Assembly: GCA_021521415.1 (NCBI GenBank)
Contig: JAIQDT010014633.1
Span: 88,181-152,180 of the forward strand
Direction of reading: 5' to 3'
Length of the DNA stretch: 64,000 nt
From: Bidens hawaiensis
Taxonomy: Eukaryota; Streptophyta; Magnoliopsida; Asterales; Asteraceae
A program made the translations under genes and the position numbers. Shown here one piece after another: positions 1 to 11,733 of the stretch (within the stretch, counting starts at the first letter, position 1; each line of letters begins with the position of its first letter). The notes beneath the pieces are model-generated. The model did not search any database. It saw only the letters and a program-made list of their open reading frames with translations, and was not told where the DNA came from.

Positions 1-593
1 CTTAGGAAAAATAAAGCGTTTTAGCCATATAAAACTAAACTACTCTTTGGTCACACAACCTCGTATAAGTGGCCATATATTTTAAGCGTTTTAGCCACAT
101 TAATAATAAATACAATGGTTGTTCGTCATATTTCGCCACATTATTAAAAATGTGGCTAACAAATGTGACATTAGGCCACACAACATAATATAAGTGGCTA
201 TATCTTTTACCTTTTAGACACATCTCTTATCAATACAGTAGCCGTTCGTCACATTTGGCCACACAATTAAAACATGTGGCTAGTTAAATGTCACAGTTTG
301 TGGCTAATGCAGGTGTTTTTGGTCACATGTATCAAAGATCAAACAAACTATGACTGTAGGTCATATTTCGCCACACGTTTGTATAATGTGGCTAGATTTT
401 GTCACAATTTTTTTCAAAGTGTGGAAAAAAGTACCTGAGTAGGTATAGAATGGTCACATGAAGAATAACATGTGTGGCCAAAACATTGAAGGTTTTCAAA
501 CATGGTCAAAGACCTTTTAGCCACACATTTAAGCCGAAGTGTGGCAAATCTCCCAGACCACATGTGTGGCTAAAAGTCGATATTCCCGTAGTG
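1..593. mobile_element. CACTA (En/Spm-like) transposon, one end only
   Basis: The outer terminus lies at 593. Read inward on the minus strand it begins CACTACGGGAATATCG, the classic CACTA TIR start. From there to the left window edge the sequence is packed with short motifs in both orientations related to GCCACA/TGTGGC and TTTTAGCCACAC. These behave like CACTA subterminal repeats, to which the transposase binds. No transposase ORF is visible; the other end and the 3-bp target duplication lie outside the window. The base after the terminus falls in LTR sequence, so the transposon sits in, or truncates, a gypsy LTR. Confidence 0.7.
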
Positions 594-1118
594 AGATATA
601 TTTGTGTATATGATGTGTGAGAATAACTAATGTAGGACTGAAAGAATGTTTGTAAGAATTTTTCATGTGTGTTTAATATGATTACTTGTATGCGTTAATA
701 AGTCAAGTAAAACGTAGGATGCAAGAGTCAGGGTGGCAAGCCCTTAAGAATAGAGTGGCCGACTCTATGATATCGGTGCAAGAATTAGGGCAGAGGACCC
801 TGTGCAAGAATGAATGGTATGTGTAAGACTAAGTATATGTACATGTAAGAAGTAAGAACGTAAGTACAAGTCAAGGGTAGGAATCGTATCTCCGGGTACA
901 GACATGTATTGTAAACGTGTGAGATTAATATATAACTTGTTAAACTATAACTCACTCAGCGAAGCTGACTTTTAGTATGCATGTAGGTGAGTAGGATGAG
1001 ACAGCTGGCTTGAATGAAGACACATGACATTGGACTGAAGAGGCTGCATCTTTAGTATAATGTTATGATGTTTTAATAAGAATTTTATTATTATCTTTAA
1101 AGACAAAAGTTTGAATGA
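594..1118 (+). mobile_element. Ty3/gypsy LTR fragment, left part (interrupted by Helitron)
   Basis: This stretch contains the block AACTCACTCAGCGAAGCTGAC followed by TTTAGTATGCATGTAGG near 945-985, shared with the long LTRs at 15534, 19735 and 44901. It stops at 1118 where a Helitron begins and resumes at 3384. The 5' part of the LTR is missing, cut by the CACTA end or lying off the window. Confidence 0.7.
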
Positions 1119-3383
1119 TCTATCTACTCTAATAAATGGATAACTATTTTTGCCATTTGTCACTCTTAGAGCACTCCTCATCCTTTTTAACCCATTTTCA
1201 AGACATGGTTCGTTTTTCGGATCGGTCTGGGTCTTTACCCGACTCAACAATGGATTTCGGATCTACATTATCGTTTAAACCCGGTTTGCTTTACCGAACA
1301 CAATCGTAACCCTCCTTAATTACAAACCCTAGAACACCTCTTCTGTCGAATTGGAGATTATGAGAATGGATAAAGAGCAGATGAAGATGGACCAGCAATA
1401 GGCCTCATGACTGGTGATTCTATGTTCATTATTCACGATCGAGGAAATAGTTAATATAATTTATTGTTTTACATATGGACGAAATTATAAGATTTAACCA
1501 AAAGCAAAAATCATATCGTTTTTTTTTGTTCCATGTTCAAACCTACATGATTTAAAAGTGGAATATGGAAACATTTTTTTTCCTTTGATACATGTTTACG
1601 AAGATTACTTGTATTTAATAGATCAATTTCAACAAAATGTTGATTACAAGAGGGCTGGCCCTTTACTTCTAGAATAATTCATCGACTATGTTCCTTTATG
1701 TATAAGGTTGGATTTTTTTGTTGTTTTGGTTCCTAGTGTTGATAAACAGATTGTGTTGGTACATGAGATTTTTTTATTGTAATCTCTTATTAATATGATT
1801 TCAACTTAATTGGTGGTGTATGATAAAAAAAAAAAGATTGTTTTTACATATTGTATGAGTACGGGGAAATTGTGTTCAGACTTCAAATTTGTGATAATTT
1901 TCAACATATCATAAGTTGTTCATTACTGTTTGTATTAGGTCTTTTTCCATTTCTGGTAATATTGTCGTATAAGTTGTTCATCATTGTTAGTAATTTTGTA
2001 TAATTTTGTATAAGGTAAGATCTTGTTTTGGTTGTGCTCACAACCCGCTCAATGAAATGCCTCTGCTACCGAGTTTATTTTTTCTTGCATGCATCTAGGC
2101 ATTGGTTCTTTGTCAGTTTGTCATTATTGTTTACTATATGTGGGTTGTTTGTATTAGGTTTGATATCTTAATTAAAAAAAATATTGGTTTAGCAAAATTA
2201 TACATATATGTATAATGCTTATTATTTAATTTTATACATGTTATTCTTTATATACATATACAATTAAGATAAATGATAATGCACATTATTTAAATCAAGA
2301 TTAAATGAAAATATACATATGTGCATAATTGGTTTTTTAATAAAACAGGATGAAAAATAAAAATTTTGGTTTTTTTACCTTTTTAATTTTTTTTGTTTTA
2401 TATTTTTAAGAGATTTTTTTATGGTTAAAAATGGTTCTCAAAATTCTTAATTTCAAAATTTTCTCTTAGGATCTTCATCTTATATATATATATATATATA
2501 AAGGATAGAATACGAAAATCCTTTATCGTACAATAGGTACGTGACATTCTGGAACGTCCATCTTCAATTACGATGCTAACCCTAAAATCACAATTACGCA
2601 AGCCAGCCTTCGTCAACCTCTTCTCTTGTCGATTCCGTCCACCTTCACCACCGCCGTTCAACGATTCCGTCCACCATCCACCTTCGCAACCACCATCTTT
2701 TTCCGACACAACCATCAATCGTTGCTCACAGGTTAGTTGTCAAATTGAGTGATTGAAATTGGTGAACCTAATTAATCAATTAACCTTGAAATCGATCCAA
2801 TTAATCATAAATTTGAAGCTTTAATCGATCAATTTTGATAAACTTTAAACCTGAACTTTTAAAGGTTTAACCTTTGAACGTTTAAAGGATGTGAAATTGT
2901 TGAACGTAGTGTTTTTAACCTTGAGCGTTTAAAGTTTTTGTGAATTTTGCTTGAACGTTTTAGTGAACGTATTTCGCGTACGTAATGTATGTTAAGCGAT
3001 TATTGTACGTTTAATCACCCCTATATATATATATATTCATTTACATTTTCAATAATTGTTACTTAATCGTGTTTCTATTTACATTTTCGAATATGTTCCA
3101 TTCATACGAATGGCTATATGTGTACCTATCAAGAGTTACTAACAGACATATATTAAAGATCTCAGTTTTTAATAAACAAGGTGCTTTGACCAATACAATC
3201 ACAAATGCTACAAGGAAATTTTTACTTATTTGTAATATATTTGTGTAATGTTTGTTTTGTAATTCACTTAATTTTTAATGTATATTGTAATTGTATTAAT
3301 AATATAAGATAATTTTGTTTTTGATTGTATTTCTGTTTAAAATTTTAATAAATTACCCGTGTAATACATGGGCCTCAAACTAG
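1119..3383 (+). mobile_element. Helitron (rolling-circle transposon), non-autonomous
   Basis: The 5' end is TCTATCTACTCTAATAAA at 1119 and the 3' end is CTAG at 3380-3383, preceded by a hairpin (CCCGTG, loop TAATA, CATGGG; 3356-3372, one G:T pair). The flanks are A at 1118 and T at 3384, the canonical A^T target with no duplication. Removing the element rejoins LTR sequence that aligns with intact relatives. No Rep/helicase ORF is visible, so it is non-autonomous. The interior has (TA)n tracts near 2480 and 3020. A less AT-rich, UTR-like segment near 1260-1420 and another near 2520-2730 could be captured host fragments, but I do not recognise them. Confidence 0.8.
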
Positions 3384-3505
3384 TTATGTAATATATGATT
3401 AAAGTTTTATAATCAACAAAAAAGTTTTAATTCACTATGATATTTAGAATTCTGTTTATGAGTAAATCCAACACCAAAGTAGGGCACCAAGATCGAGGCC
3501 TTACA
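3384..3505 (+). mobile_element. Ty3/gypsy LTR fragment, 3' terminus
   Basis: This is the continuation of the LTR at 594-1118. It contains TTTATGAGTAAATCC and AGGGCACC and ends GAGGCCTTACA at 3505, matching the ends of the LTRs at 17447, 21739 and 47135. No primer binding site follows, so this is a 3' LTR end or a solo LTR end. Confidence 0.7.
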
Positions 3506-4129
3506 TAATTTTAGTGTTATTAGATTAACATGTTGATCCAGAAAATAACGTTGAGAGAGTAAACGAGTTAGGTGACGCGGGAGTGCAGACTCGATTTAAT
3601 TCTAAATGTTATTTGGGATATTTAATAACATTTGGTTTATTAGTTTAGCACTTTGGCTAACGTGCTATGTTAATTGAGCTTAATTGGTGGCATTATTGTT
3701 TTAATAAAAACAAAAGGTTGGAATCGCTTTATATAGGCCGATGGTTTTTCCGTGCAGATTAATTGACCGATATAAAGATATACAGAAAATAACAGACAGT
3801 TACAAGGGTTCTCTTTAGTTCATCAATTCACATAATAATAACGATTCAAGTCTATGTGCAGAATTATCTGTCTTATCCGATAAATCATTGTGTGTAACCT
3901 ACAAATAGGTTTACCTAATAGTGATAAGTGATTAATCCAAGTTGCAATTTTAGCATCATACAGTCACATATGATATTACCAGGTTGGTTTGTTAAATAAA
4001 AATTATATTGAACAAAAGGTCCCAATTATAATAGAAAGGCAAGTAAGTGGAAAACCAGCTATGCCGCCACCCCTTTTGAATGACAAACCCCTTCCTAGCT
4101 AGTAAAAACAAAGTTATAGTTCTTTGGCG
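3506..4129. other. Intergenic stretch, nothing recognised
   Basis: AT-rich sequence without a convincing ORF, terminal repeat or RNA gene. It lies between the LTR end and the decayed polyprotein fragment and is probably old transposon debris. Confidence 0.4.
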
Positions 4130-4131
4130 TC

Positions 4132-4640
4132 GATAAGTTATGGTACACGATCCACTAAACTCTTTTTAGAATGTAACGGCTTCGAGGCAATGGATCCAAA
4201 TGTATCAAAGGCAAAAGGAATGTACACATGATAATTCTCGGCACATGCTTTCTCATGCTTTGCAATTTTTTCTAATTCTGCCTTCAACACGGCCTGCCTA
4301 ACAACAAACAGCTGTCCTTGAGCCCAAAAGGGATACTCTTGTAAGTCTATACAAGCGTGCTTTCGTACCATCTCCCTTCAAGTGGATCCGACGAGAAATT
4401 TACAGGAGCTTCTTTTTTGTCGCGATCCCTGCTCATTTTAACAAATCACAAAGGGCATCTTTTACAATTTTACCACATTATGTCTATATTTAAACCTCGG
4501 AAGCTCCTTGCAATGAACTGCATGTTCACCAAAATTATCCAAATAAACTTTACGGCAAACAAGGCATGGCTCATCAACTGGGAACAATGGGATCAGTATA
4601 TAACACTTTGTTTCATTCAATAATTTCTTTGGTTATAGGC
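4132..4640 (-). pseudogene. Decayed C-terminal fragment of a non-LTR-type plant retroelement protein
   Basis: Read on the minus strand from about 4610, the fragment gives CLVCRKVYLDNFGEHAVHCK followed by YRHNVV. After frameshifts it gives GKHACIDL-like and LKAELEKIAKHEKACAENYH, then IPFAFDTFGS. I recognise this as the C-terminal block (Cys/His cluster, HAVHC, RHNVVRD, FAFDTFG) of a protein often annotated as reverse-transcriptase-associated or 'auxilin-like' in Asteraceae gene sets. The longest open piece is 4138-4371 (77 codons). It is broken by at least two frameshifts and a stop and has no upstream RT domain here, so it is a relic. The family name is from memory. Confidence 0.55.
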
Positions 4641-4954
4641 TACAAAATATACAACACTCTATGTCTATTGTTATAATTAATAAATTTTAAGGTTCGTAAC
4701 AATTATAATTACATACAAGCAAGACTTTGTTTTACAAAAATAAAGTAACTATTTTACTAAAAAATAGTATGTTCAGAGTTTTGGTCATTATGGTTTGATC
4801 TAAAATATACGTGTGACACTCTTAATCACCTTGGCAAACTATTCAAACATATTATAGCCAAAAGTCAGGTTTTAAAATCTTAAACATGGGTATATTTAGG
4901 TTATTGAAAACCACTCTTTTTATCATTTTGATATTATATATATATATATATATA

Positions 4955-5614
4955 GGTAGAATCTAGAGAGAACTCTTCTTAAAGAGAGAACTAGAAAACT
5001 AAAAGAATTATTTGTAACTATTTTTAAAAAAATATTTTGTGATTTTTTTTCTTTCCTCCTTCTGATAAGATGATATTGTTACTAAAAAAACCTAAAACTT
5101 GTCAGTGTAGTGCATATGTGCGCTAATGCCTATTTAATATATACAATAGTGTTTTATTGCATATAATACAACACAATTGCATTATACAATACACACTATT
5201 GAATATATGCAAATACAACACTAATAATTGTATGCAATACACACTATCGTATACATGTAATACAACACTAGTGCACGTATGCACTATATCGATTTTTTTT
5301 ATTTTTGTATATAATACAACACTATTGCACATATACAATACAAACAAATGCATATATGCTAATCAACACTATTGCACATATAAAAATACAAACTAGTACA
5401 CATATGCATTAAAAAACGTCAATGTATTGCATATATGCATTACAATGAGATTTTTTTAATAGTCTTATATTTTTATATTTTTTTGTGATGAAGAATAACA
5501 ACAAGTAAGAAGGATGAGAGAAAAAATTTTAAAATTTTTTTAAATTAAATTAAAAATACTTTATTATTAGTTTTCTAGTTCTTTCTCTAAGGAGGAGTTC
5601 TCTCGATCCTTTCC
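4955..5614. mobile_element. Long-TIR miniature element (MITE-like)
   Basis: The ends are inverted copies of about 45 bp. The left reads GAGAGAACTC then AGAGAGAACTAGAAAACTAA; the right end in reverse complement reads GAGAGAACTC then AGAGAAAGAACTAGAAAACTAA. It sits against a (TA)n tract (4934-4954) on the left and truncates the reverse LTR on the right. The interior is built from repeated blocks around 'caatacaacactattgcaca' and 'tgcatatatgca', so ORFs there on both strands are repeat artefacts. No clear target duplication is seen, so the superfamily is unassigned. Confidence 0.6.
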
Positions 5615-7180
5615 ACGTATCGACAAGCAATCATCCTTACATTACATACAATATCCATATCTTTATTTATAACCTAACGATACGTGCAATATCCGAAGAT
5701 CGTTCACGTATCGTCAAACAATCATTCGTATCTATCGCATATATCATACTTGGCATACACTTACCATTCAAGGTAAGTGTATTAACTATCACATCGGGTA
5801 TGCACACAGCCCCGAAAACATAACAAGGAAGTAGGGCTAGAACTCACCTGAACTTGGTTAATTCTTCCGTTAATGGTTATTCCTTCTTGAGTTATGCACA
5901 ACTAACTGTATAACAATTACACGTATCAATTACCTATCGCTACCCAGAACATGTCTCTAGTCTATTTATAACCCTCAACAACGAATGGGGTCCGGGGCAG
6001 CGCCCCAGCAGTGGGGTCTAGGGGTGGCAGCCCCTAGCGGGGTCCAAGGGGCAGAGCCCCTGGCTGGTCGAGCTACCAGGTCAGCTTGGAAAAATTTTAT
6101 TTCCATTAACTGTCTTAACACATTTTCCATTAGAATATTAAATTATTATTTAATCCGCTAACTCGTTCTCTATAATGAATTAAGCTTGATTCGTTGTCTA
6201 ATTCGCTATTCTGGTTCGTTATCCTCACATAACGAATTGGCAAGTAACGAATCACCAGGTTCGTTACTTGATTCGTTATCTGAACATCATCTTAGCATAG
6301 CGAATGAGCATATAACGAATTACCAGATTCGTTATTTTATCTAACGAATGGATAGATAACAAACTAGGAGCTCATCAAGTCTCACGAATTGGGTCCCATT
6401 CGTTATAAATGCGTTACAAACTGGTCAATCATAACGAATCATCTATGTTCTTATCTAGACTTTGACTCAGAGGTCAAAGTCAAAATTGATAAGAACAAAT
6501 GACAGTCAACAGGTATTAGATATGCATTACTCCTTTGTTTCATAACCAAATATCATGATTTAGGTATCATTGGAACCGTCTATGTAGCGCCTACAAACCC
6601 CAAGGGTCCAATCTTTCAAATATCAGTGTTTACATGGTGCGATTTAAGCATCTATAATACAGGTTTCTTTAAGTTAACATTTAACCCATCAAACGTTAGT
6701 CAATTTCAATGAGTTTAGATTCGTTGGATTCGTTTTTACCATACTAAATCAGATATGAGATTTTCGAATGAATTCGAACCTAAATGAACGATTTCTAAAC
6801 ATAAACGTACCTTAAACAAGTTGAACTACGAACACGATTAAGCCCTGATGTTGTTTTGGTTCGAACTACGAACTACGAACACGATTTCTAAACGGGTTCG
6901 TGTTTGTGGATAATGTTTGTGTGTGTTTCTCAAGGTGTAGGCTATGGTGTAGTGATAAATAATAATGGAAGGGATTAGGGTTTAAGGGGTATTTATACTC
7001 CCTTAAGCCCATGGACCTAAGACCCATCTTTCCTTTTTGGTTCATAATTAATTCTATCTACATAGCCTACTTGAACCATCTTATTATTACGTTATCATTT
7101 CTCTACCAATTCTCGTAAACTTTTCCATCATTAACGAATAATGCATTAATTATTATTCTTGGAAATTTTGGGATGTTACA
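5615..7180 (-). mobile_element. Ty3/gypsy LTR fragment, reverse orientation
   Basis: The right boundary GGGATGTTACA at 7180 is the reverse complement of the LTR start TGTAACATCCC. Moving left it shows the family landmarks in reverse: TAACGAAT/ATTCGTTA-rich block (about 6150-6450), GC-rich 'ggggcagagcccc' block (about 5990-6070), 'cacacagccccgaaaacata' (about 5803) and 'gatcgttcacgtatcg' (about 5698). The 3' part of the LTR is absent, cut at the TIR element. No internal region is attached. Confidence 0.75.
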
Positions 7181-8331
7181 AACTTTCAACGAAATTAACA
7201 TCTTTTATACAATTATTCGATAGATAATCCAAAGTTTAAAATGAAAAAATCATTAACTACTAAATAGTTCTTTATAAACCACATTTGTAGTTTTGTTTGT
7301 AACTTTACCGTCTTTGTCTAATATAAACAATTTAACACCGTCTCTACCCTTCTCTCGTGAAATCCCTATGCAATTGCTTCTTTGGTATTTATCGTGACAA
7401 CTATTAAATATAAAAATAGAAGAATGGTTATAAAAGTATTTGGTATAACTTATGAAATAAAGTGTGAATACATGTACTTTATCCAAAAATTAAATGAATA
7501 GAAAAAAAGTAACATGTGTTATTTGAGTTTGTACATATTGAACCTTGTTTAGTAGTTGGCGGTTCATTTTCTTCTTCAAAGTATAATCGATTAACATTAA
7601 ATGATGTGATTGGAAAAGTAATTGCATAGGTAATTGTTATTAGAATAAAATAAGCAAAAAATTTATTAAACTTAACATATTTTAAAAACAAATTATTGTC
7701 TATACTAACATATGTTAGATTTTGTAAAATATTAAAAAAAAATTGTTATGTAATATGTTAATGTAATTATAAAGATATTTGGTTGTTAAAAAGGAAACAT
7801 ATAAAAATAAAATGGAAATATACAAAATAACAATCTTAATTCTTATCATTCTAATTTGTAATCATTTTGACATAATTTTTTGTTGTTAATATAAGTATAC
7901 ATTTTTAACATAGAAATATGTTAAAATGAGTATCTACATGTTCAATTTTGTAAAATACATAGCGCATAGCAAAAAATATGTTTACTTAAAATTAACATTT
8001 ATAGTACATCTCAAAACTTGGTGTAAATATTATAATTGAATCCAACAAAATATTAAATAACATATAAATATATGAAAACGTATTAATGAATAGTCATTTT
8101 AAAATATTACCGTTGGATATGATACTCAATGGTTCTCTTTCCGTTGACGTTGCACGTTTTTAAAAAATAAAATAATATAACATTAGAGAGTAAACAAATA
8201 ATATTAAAATGACTAACTGTTTGTATTATTTCTCTTATTGGAAGAGGAGGACTCAAAACAATACATTTTATGGATTTTGAAGACATCTAAAATAAAATAT
8301 AATAAGGCTTTCATACCAACAAATAGGAAAC
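7181..8331. other. AT-rich intergenic stretch, no gene recognised
   Basis: ORFs of 70-77 codons occur here on the minus strand but have low-complexity composition and no recognisable motif. The last five bases (8327-8331, gaaac) serve as the left target duplication of the next element. Confidence 0.4.
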
Positions 8332-10712
8332 TATAACATCCCTAAATTTCTCGTTAACCGAACGTCACGCGTGTAAGGTTTGTAGATTAATTTCCCGGGG
8401 TTCTCTTGGGGGCTCGGGGGCCTAAGGACATGTACAAGATGTATTATAATCAGTTTGGGAACAAGGGGGCGATATTGCAAAATGTAGGGACTGTAAGATC
8501 CCAAAATTCTCGTAAACTGAATAATACAAGCGTAGCGTTTGTAAGTTAATTTCTCGGGTTTTGCTTGGGGGCTTGAGGACTCATGGACATGTACAAGGAG
8601 CATTATAATCAGTTTGGGAACAAGGGGGGCGAGATTGCAAAGTGTAGGGACCAAAGGTGTAACATTTTAAGATATTAACCTAAACCTTTCCCTCCCCCTA
8701 ACACAATCTGGCCGCTACTTTTACCACCACCAAAACCTTCGTTTTTGAACATGTTAATTCAATTCCAAGCTGCTGGAGGTCGTTGAAGGTGTCTACTACA
8801 CTCTCATGATCTTAAATTCCATTATCTCAATCGTTAAGATGATCAATTAAGTCGTTTCTTGAACTAAGGATGGATCCGAATTAAATTTGTTTGGCACGCT
8901 CCCGAGGTCAAAAGTTGGAGTTTTTGGTGTCAAAAGTTCCCCAGGTTTTTCAATTATATCATACTAAAATTTCATGGAATTTGGAGTTGTTTTGGTAGAT
9001 CAATTGTAAAAAAACGAAAATTAGGGTTTTGTCGGGTTTAAAATCGTAATTCTTGCAATTGGGGTGCTATTTGAAGAAATTGTCAACCCAATCAGTTTTT
9101 GGTGTCTCATGTTAGTTTTTGAACAGTATGAAAATTATTTTTTTGGTCTTAGGGGCTGGTTTGGTTGATGACACCTTAATCGATTTGAAAGAGCGCGTAA
9201 AATCGGTTAATTGCTAATGAATCTGGAAAATGATGAGATTTCAAACCCTACCAACTTGGGTGGTTAAAAATTGATGGGAAGGCTGTAAGAATCTCAAGTT
9301 TTATCCAAATGGGGCTGGTTTGGTTGGTGGTTGGTTAATCGGTTCGATTACGCACGAATTCGACTCGTTTAACGTAAAACAGACATAGTTTGGGAACCGT
9401 TGGTGGTGTTTATTGTAAAGGGAGTTTTGGTAAATCAAGGACTTCGGGGACTGGTGTAAATGAATATGAATTTTGGGTATGACTATGGGTCAATCCAATC
9501 CCGTTAGGACGTCTCGTATAGCGAGCGAGTCGTGTCGGTCTTGTTAGTGATTGTTGTGTGCTTTAACTTGGCAGGCTAGTGGATTATGAGTGGTTAGCTA
9601 GAGGATCCAGTTGCGATGTTTATGTGAACCATATCAGGTGAGTTTCATGATGCCCGGTTTTAACTATTTTACGTTTGGGCTAGCATACACGTTTTATGAC
9701 GATTTTACCCTTTTGAAGCATTTGAATGATATTGCATAGTTTATGTGATTTTTTCTATCTATGCTTGTAAGATTGAAAGTTTCATGTTTATGTGTGTGTG
9801 TGGCCACCACGTTTATGTTTTTGTTAAGCCGTGACCGGGTCGAAGCGAATGTATGTAAAAATTCCTTGATTTCCCTGTTTTGGGTTAAGGTGAATGTGTT
9901 CCAGGAGAGGAAGTATTGTCCTTGGGGCGAATGAATGTAAAATCCCCTAACAGTTTATCTGTCCTTGGGGTGAATGAATGTAAAATGCTCTAACAGTTTA
10001 TCTGCCCTTGGGTTGAAGGTTAATCGGGTCCTTAACTTTGTGTTTTGGACTTGATGGAATGCGACCCGTGTTACGTGCTTGACTGAGGAAAGTTTATTTA
10101 CTGATTTATTGATGTTATTTATATATCATTATGGAAGTCGTATGTTTAACACCTTGGTTGGTCTTTAAAATAATTTAATGATTAAAACATGAACTCACTC
10201 AGCTCAAGCTGACTTTGCGTGTATGTTAGAATGATTTTTCAGGTTACATGTGGTTGGGATTACTTCTTGGAGGTGCACAAGACTGCCGAGGTCCCGGGGC
10301 AGTTCTAGTCGATGTTCTTCGTTATGCTATCATTTTTGAATGTTTTAAATTACAATTTTGTTTTAAGGATAATATGTTTCTAGTGGAAGCCCATTTCTAT
10401 TTTTGATAATTAAGACAACCATGGATGACCTTTTCTTGTTTTAAAAAGAAATAACGTTTTGAATGTTTCGTTGACTATTCCGCTGCAATGGTACTCTGAA
10501 TTGGATTATTAAATTTTGTGAAACTGATTTATCTTTTAATAATTTAATTGACAATTTTATGTCTTAAGGATAATAATTTGATGTTTTGTAAATTTTCGCT
10601 GCAAGAATACTGTGTAATGAAATTTCGGATTTAAGAAACCAGTTTAACCTTTATTTTTGAAATTGTTTGGAATGATTACCAACTGTAGGACACCCGAATT
10701 TCGGGGTCTACG
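8332..10712 (+). repeat. 5' LTR of element 1 (2381 bp)
   Basis: It begins TATAACATCCC (TG decayed to TA; the 3' LTR keeps TGTAACATCCC) and ends GGGGTCTACG, where the sister LTR has TTTACA. The first 320 bp are a tandem duplication of 160 bp (8332-8491 and 8492-8651), so the LTR head TGTAA(C/G)ATCCC occurs twice. Further on are short repeats of a 'ccttggggtgaatgaatgtaa' type (9910-10020) and the AACTCACTCAGCTCAAGCTGAC landmark near 10192. Confidence 0.85.
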
Positions 10713-10715
10713 AGT

Positions 10716-10728
10716 TGGTATTAGAGCC
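10716..10728 (+). other. Primer binding site of element 1
   Basis: TGGTATTAGAGCC lies three bases after the 5' LTR. It is complementary to the 3' end of initiator tRNA-Met (canonical TGGTATCAGAGC) with one C-to-T change. Position and match define the end of the 5' LTR. Confidence 0.8.
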
Positions 10729-11191
10729 AACGTTCAAGATATCCTGGCATATTTCGTTGCTTGGACTCGAACAATTACGAGAGGGACTAGAATTGCCAAC
10801 CATGGGTAGCTGCACTCCAAGAGGTAATCCTTACATTCAATGTATGTTAAGCTGTTTTCTTTCTTAATTGTCGATGTGCTAGATAAAATATTAATGTAGT
10901 CATAAACAAGAAGTATTTAGAACGGGTAGGTATAGTAAACAATTAATAACACTTGATCAACATTATTAGCAGTTTACCCTTACTTTCCATGTGCTAAATA
11001 CGACTTGTGGTTGATTACGTGAAGATTTTATCTTCGTAGGATTAAGGCATGAATGGTTAGGGTTTAGTTAGAGGCGTCATATCGGGAGCCGTGGTGGTTG
11101 TTAGCCATAACGGACTAGAATTGTAGGGAGGATTCACTAGTTTTAGATAATGATAATCCTGAGGAGTAAGTTCGTTTCGGTGTAAGCCGTT

Positions 11192-11733
11192 GTGGAGGAG
11201 AGTTATCGGGTTGTGCGTAATATAATGCCTGAAATGTTTGCTGAGGCTGTGAATGTGTCGAATGTTCTGATAAGAATAAGGATAAAAGAAAAGATAATGA
11301 AGGTGGTCAGAGAATGTGGAGGACTTGAGATGAGGTTCATAAGACACGTTATTCCATTCATTCGGGCGCAGAAAAGATGCACCAAGACTTTAAGAAGATT
11401 TTTTTTGGAGGCCAGCGATGAAGTATGATGTGACTCCGTATGTAGGTAAGTGTTTGGCGGGTTTGCAGGTTAAGGTTGAGCACCAGATGCCATATGAGAA
11501 ACTCCAAACCTTTAGGACTTCCAGGATAGAAGTGGGAGCACCTTGGTATGGATCTTATAACTAAATTGCCATGTACGCCTAAGACAGGGTATGCTACCAT
11601 TTGGTTGGAGGGGAAGCACCACAGAGGCTCCAAGGCTTCTTAAGAATCCGAGTATGGGATAAAGAGACTCTACCCGATTTTGTTTCCGGATGAGTGGGAT
11701 TCGGGGACGAATCCCATTATAAGGGGGTACACT
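11192..11733 (+). pseudogene. Relic of gypsy pol (integrase core and polyprotein C-terminus) in element 1
   Basis: From 11548 one frame reads MDLITKLPCTPKTGYATIWL, the start of the gypsy integrase catalytic core (usual form MDFITKLPRT...GxDxIWV). Further along, around 11635-11730, frames give a YRRLQGF-like stretch, ETLPDFV, and GFGDESHYKG just before the LTR. This resembles the acidic C-terminus of chromovirus-type polyproteins. The 78-codon ORF at 11192-11428 has a counterpart (MPKMFSEASNA-like) in element 2 near 18120, so it belongs to the family, but I cannot name it. There is no continuous reading frame, no RT and no complete DDE triad. Confidence 0.6.

Noticed and set aside
5123..5396. 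Overlapping 76-79 codon ORFs on both strands
   Set aside because: They arise from short repeats (caatacaacac, tgcatatatgca) inside the TIR element and have low-complexity translations.
5985..6065. GC-rich palindromic-looking block with repeated 'ggggtc' and 'agcccc'
   Set aside because: It is a conserved part of the gypsy LTR family, present at about 46035 and 52700 as well, so it is not a separate structured RNA or site.
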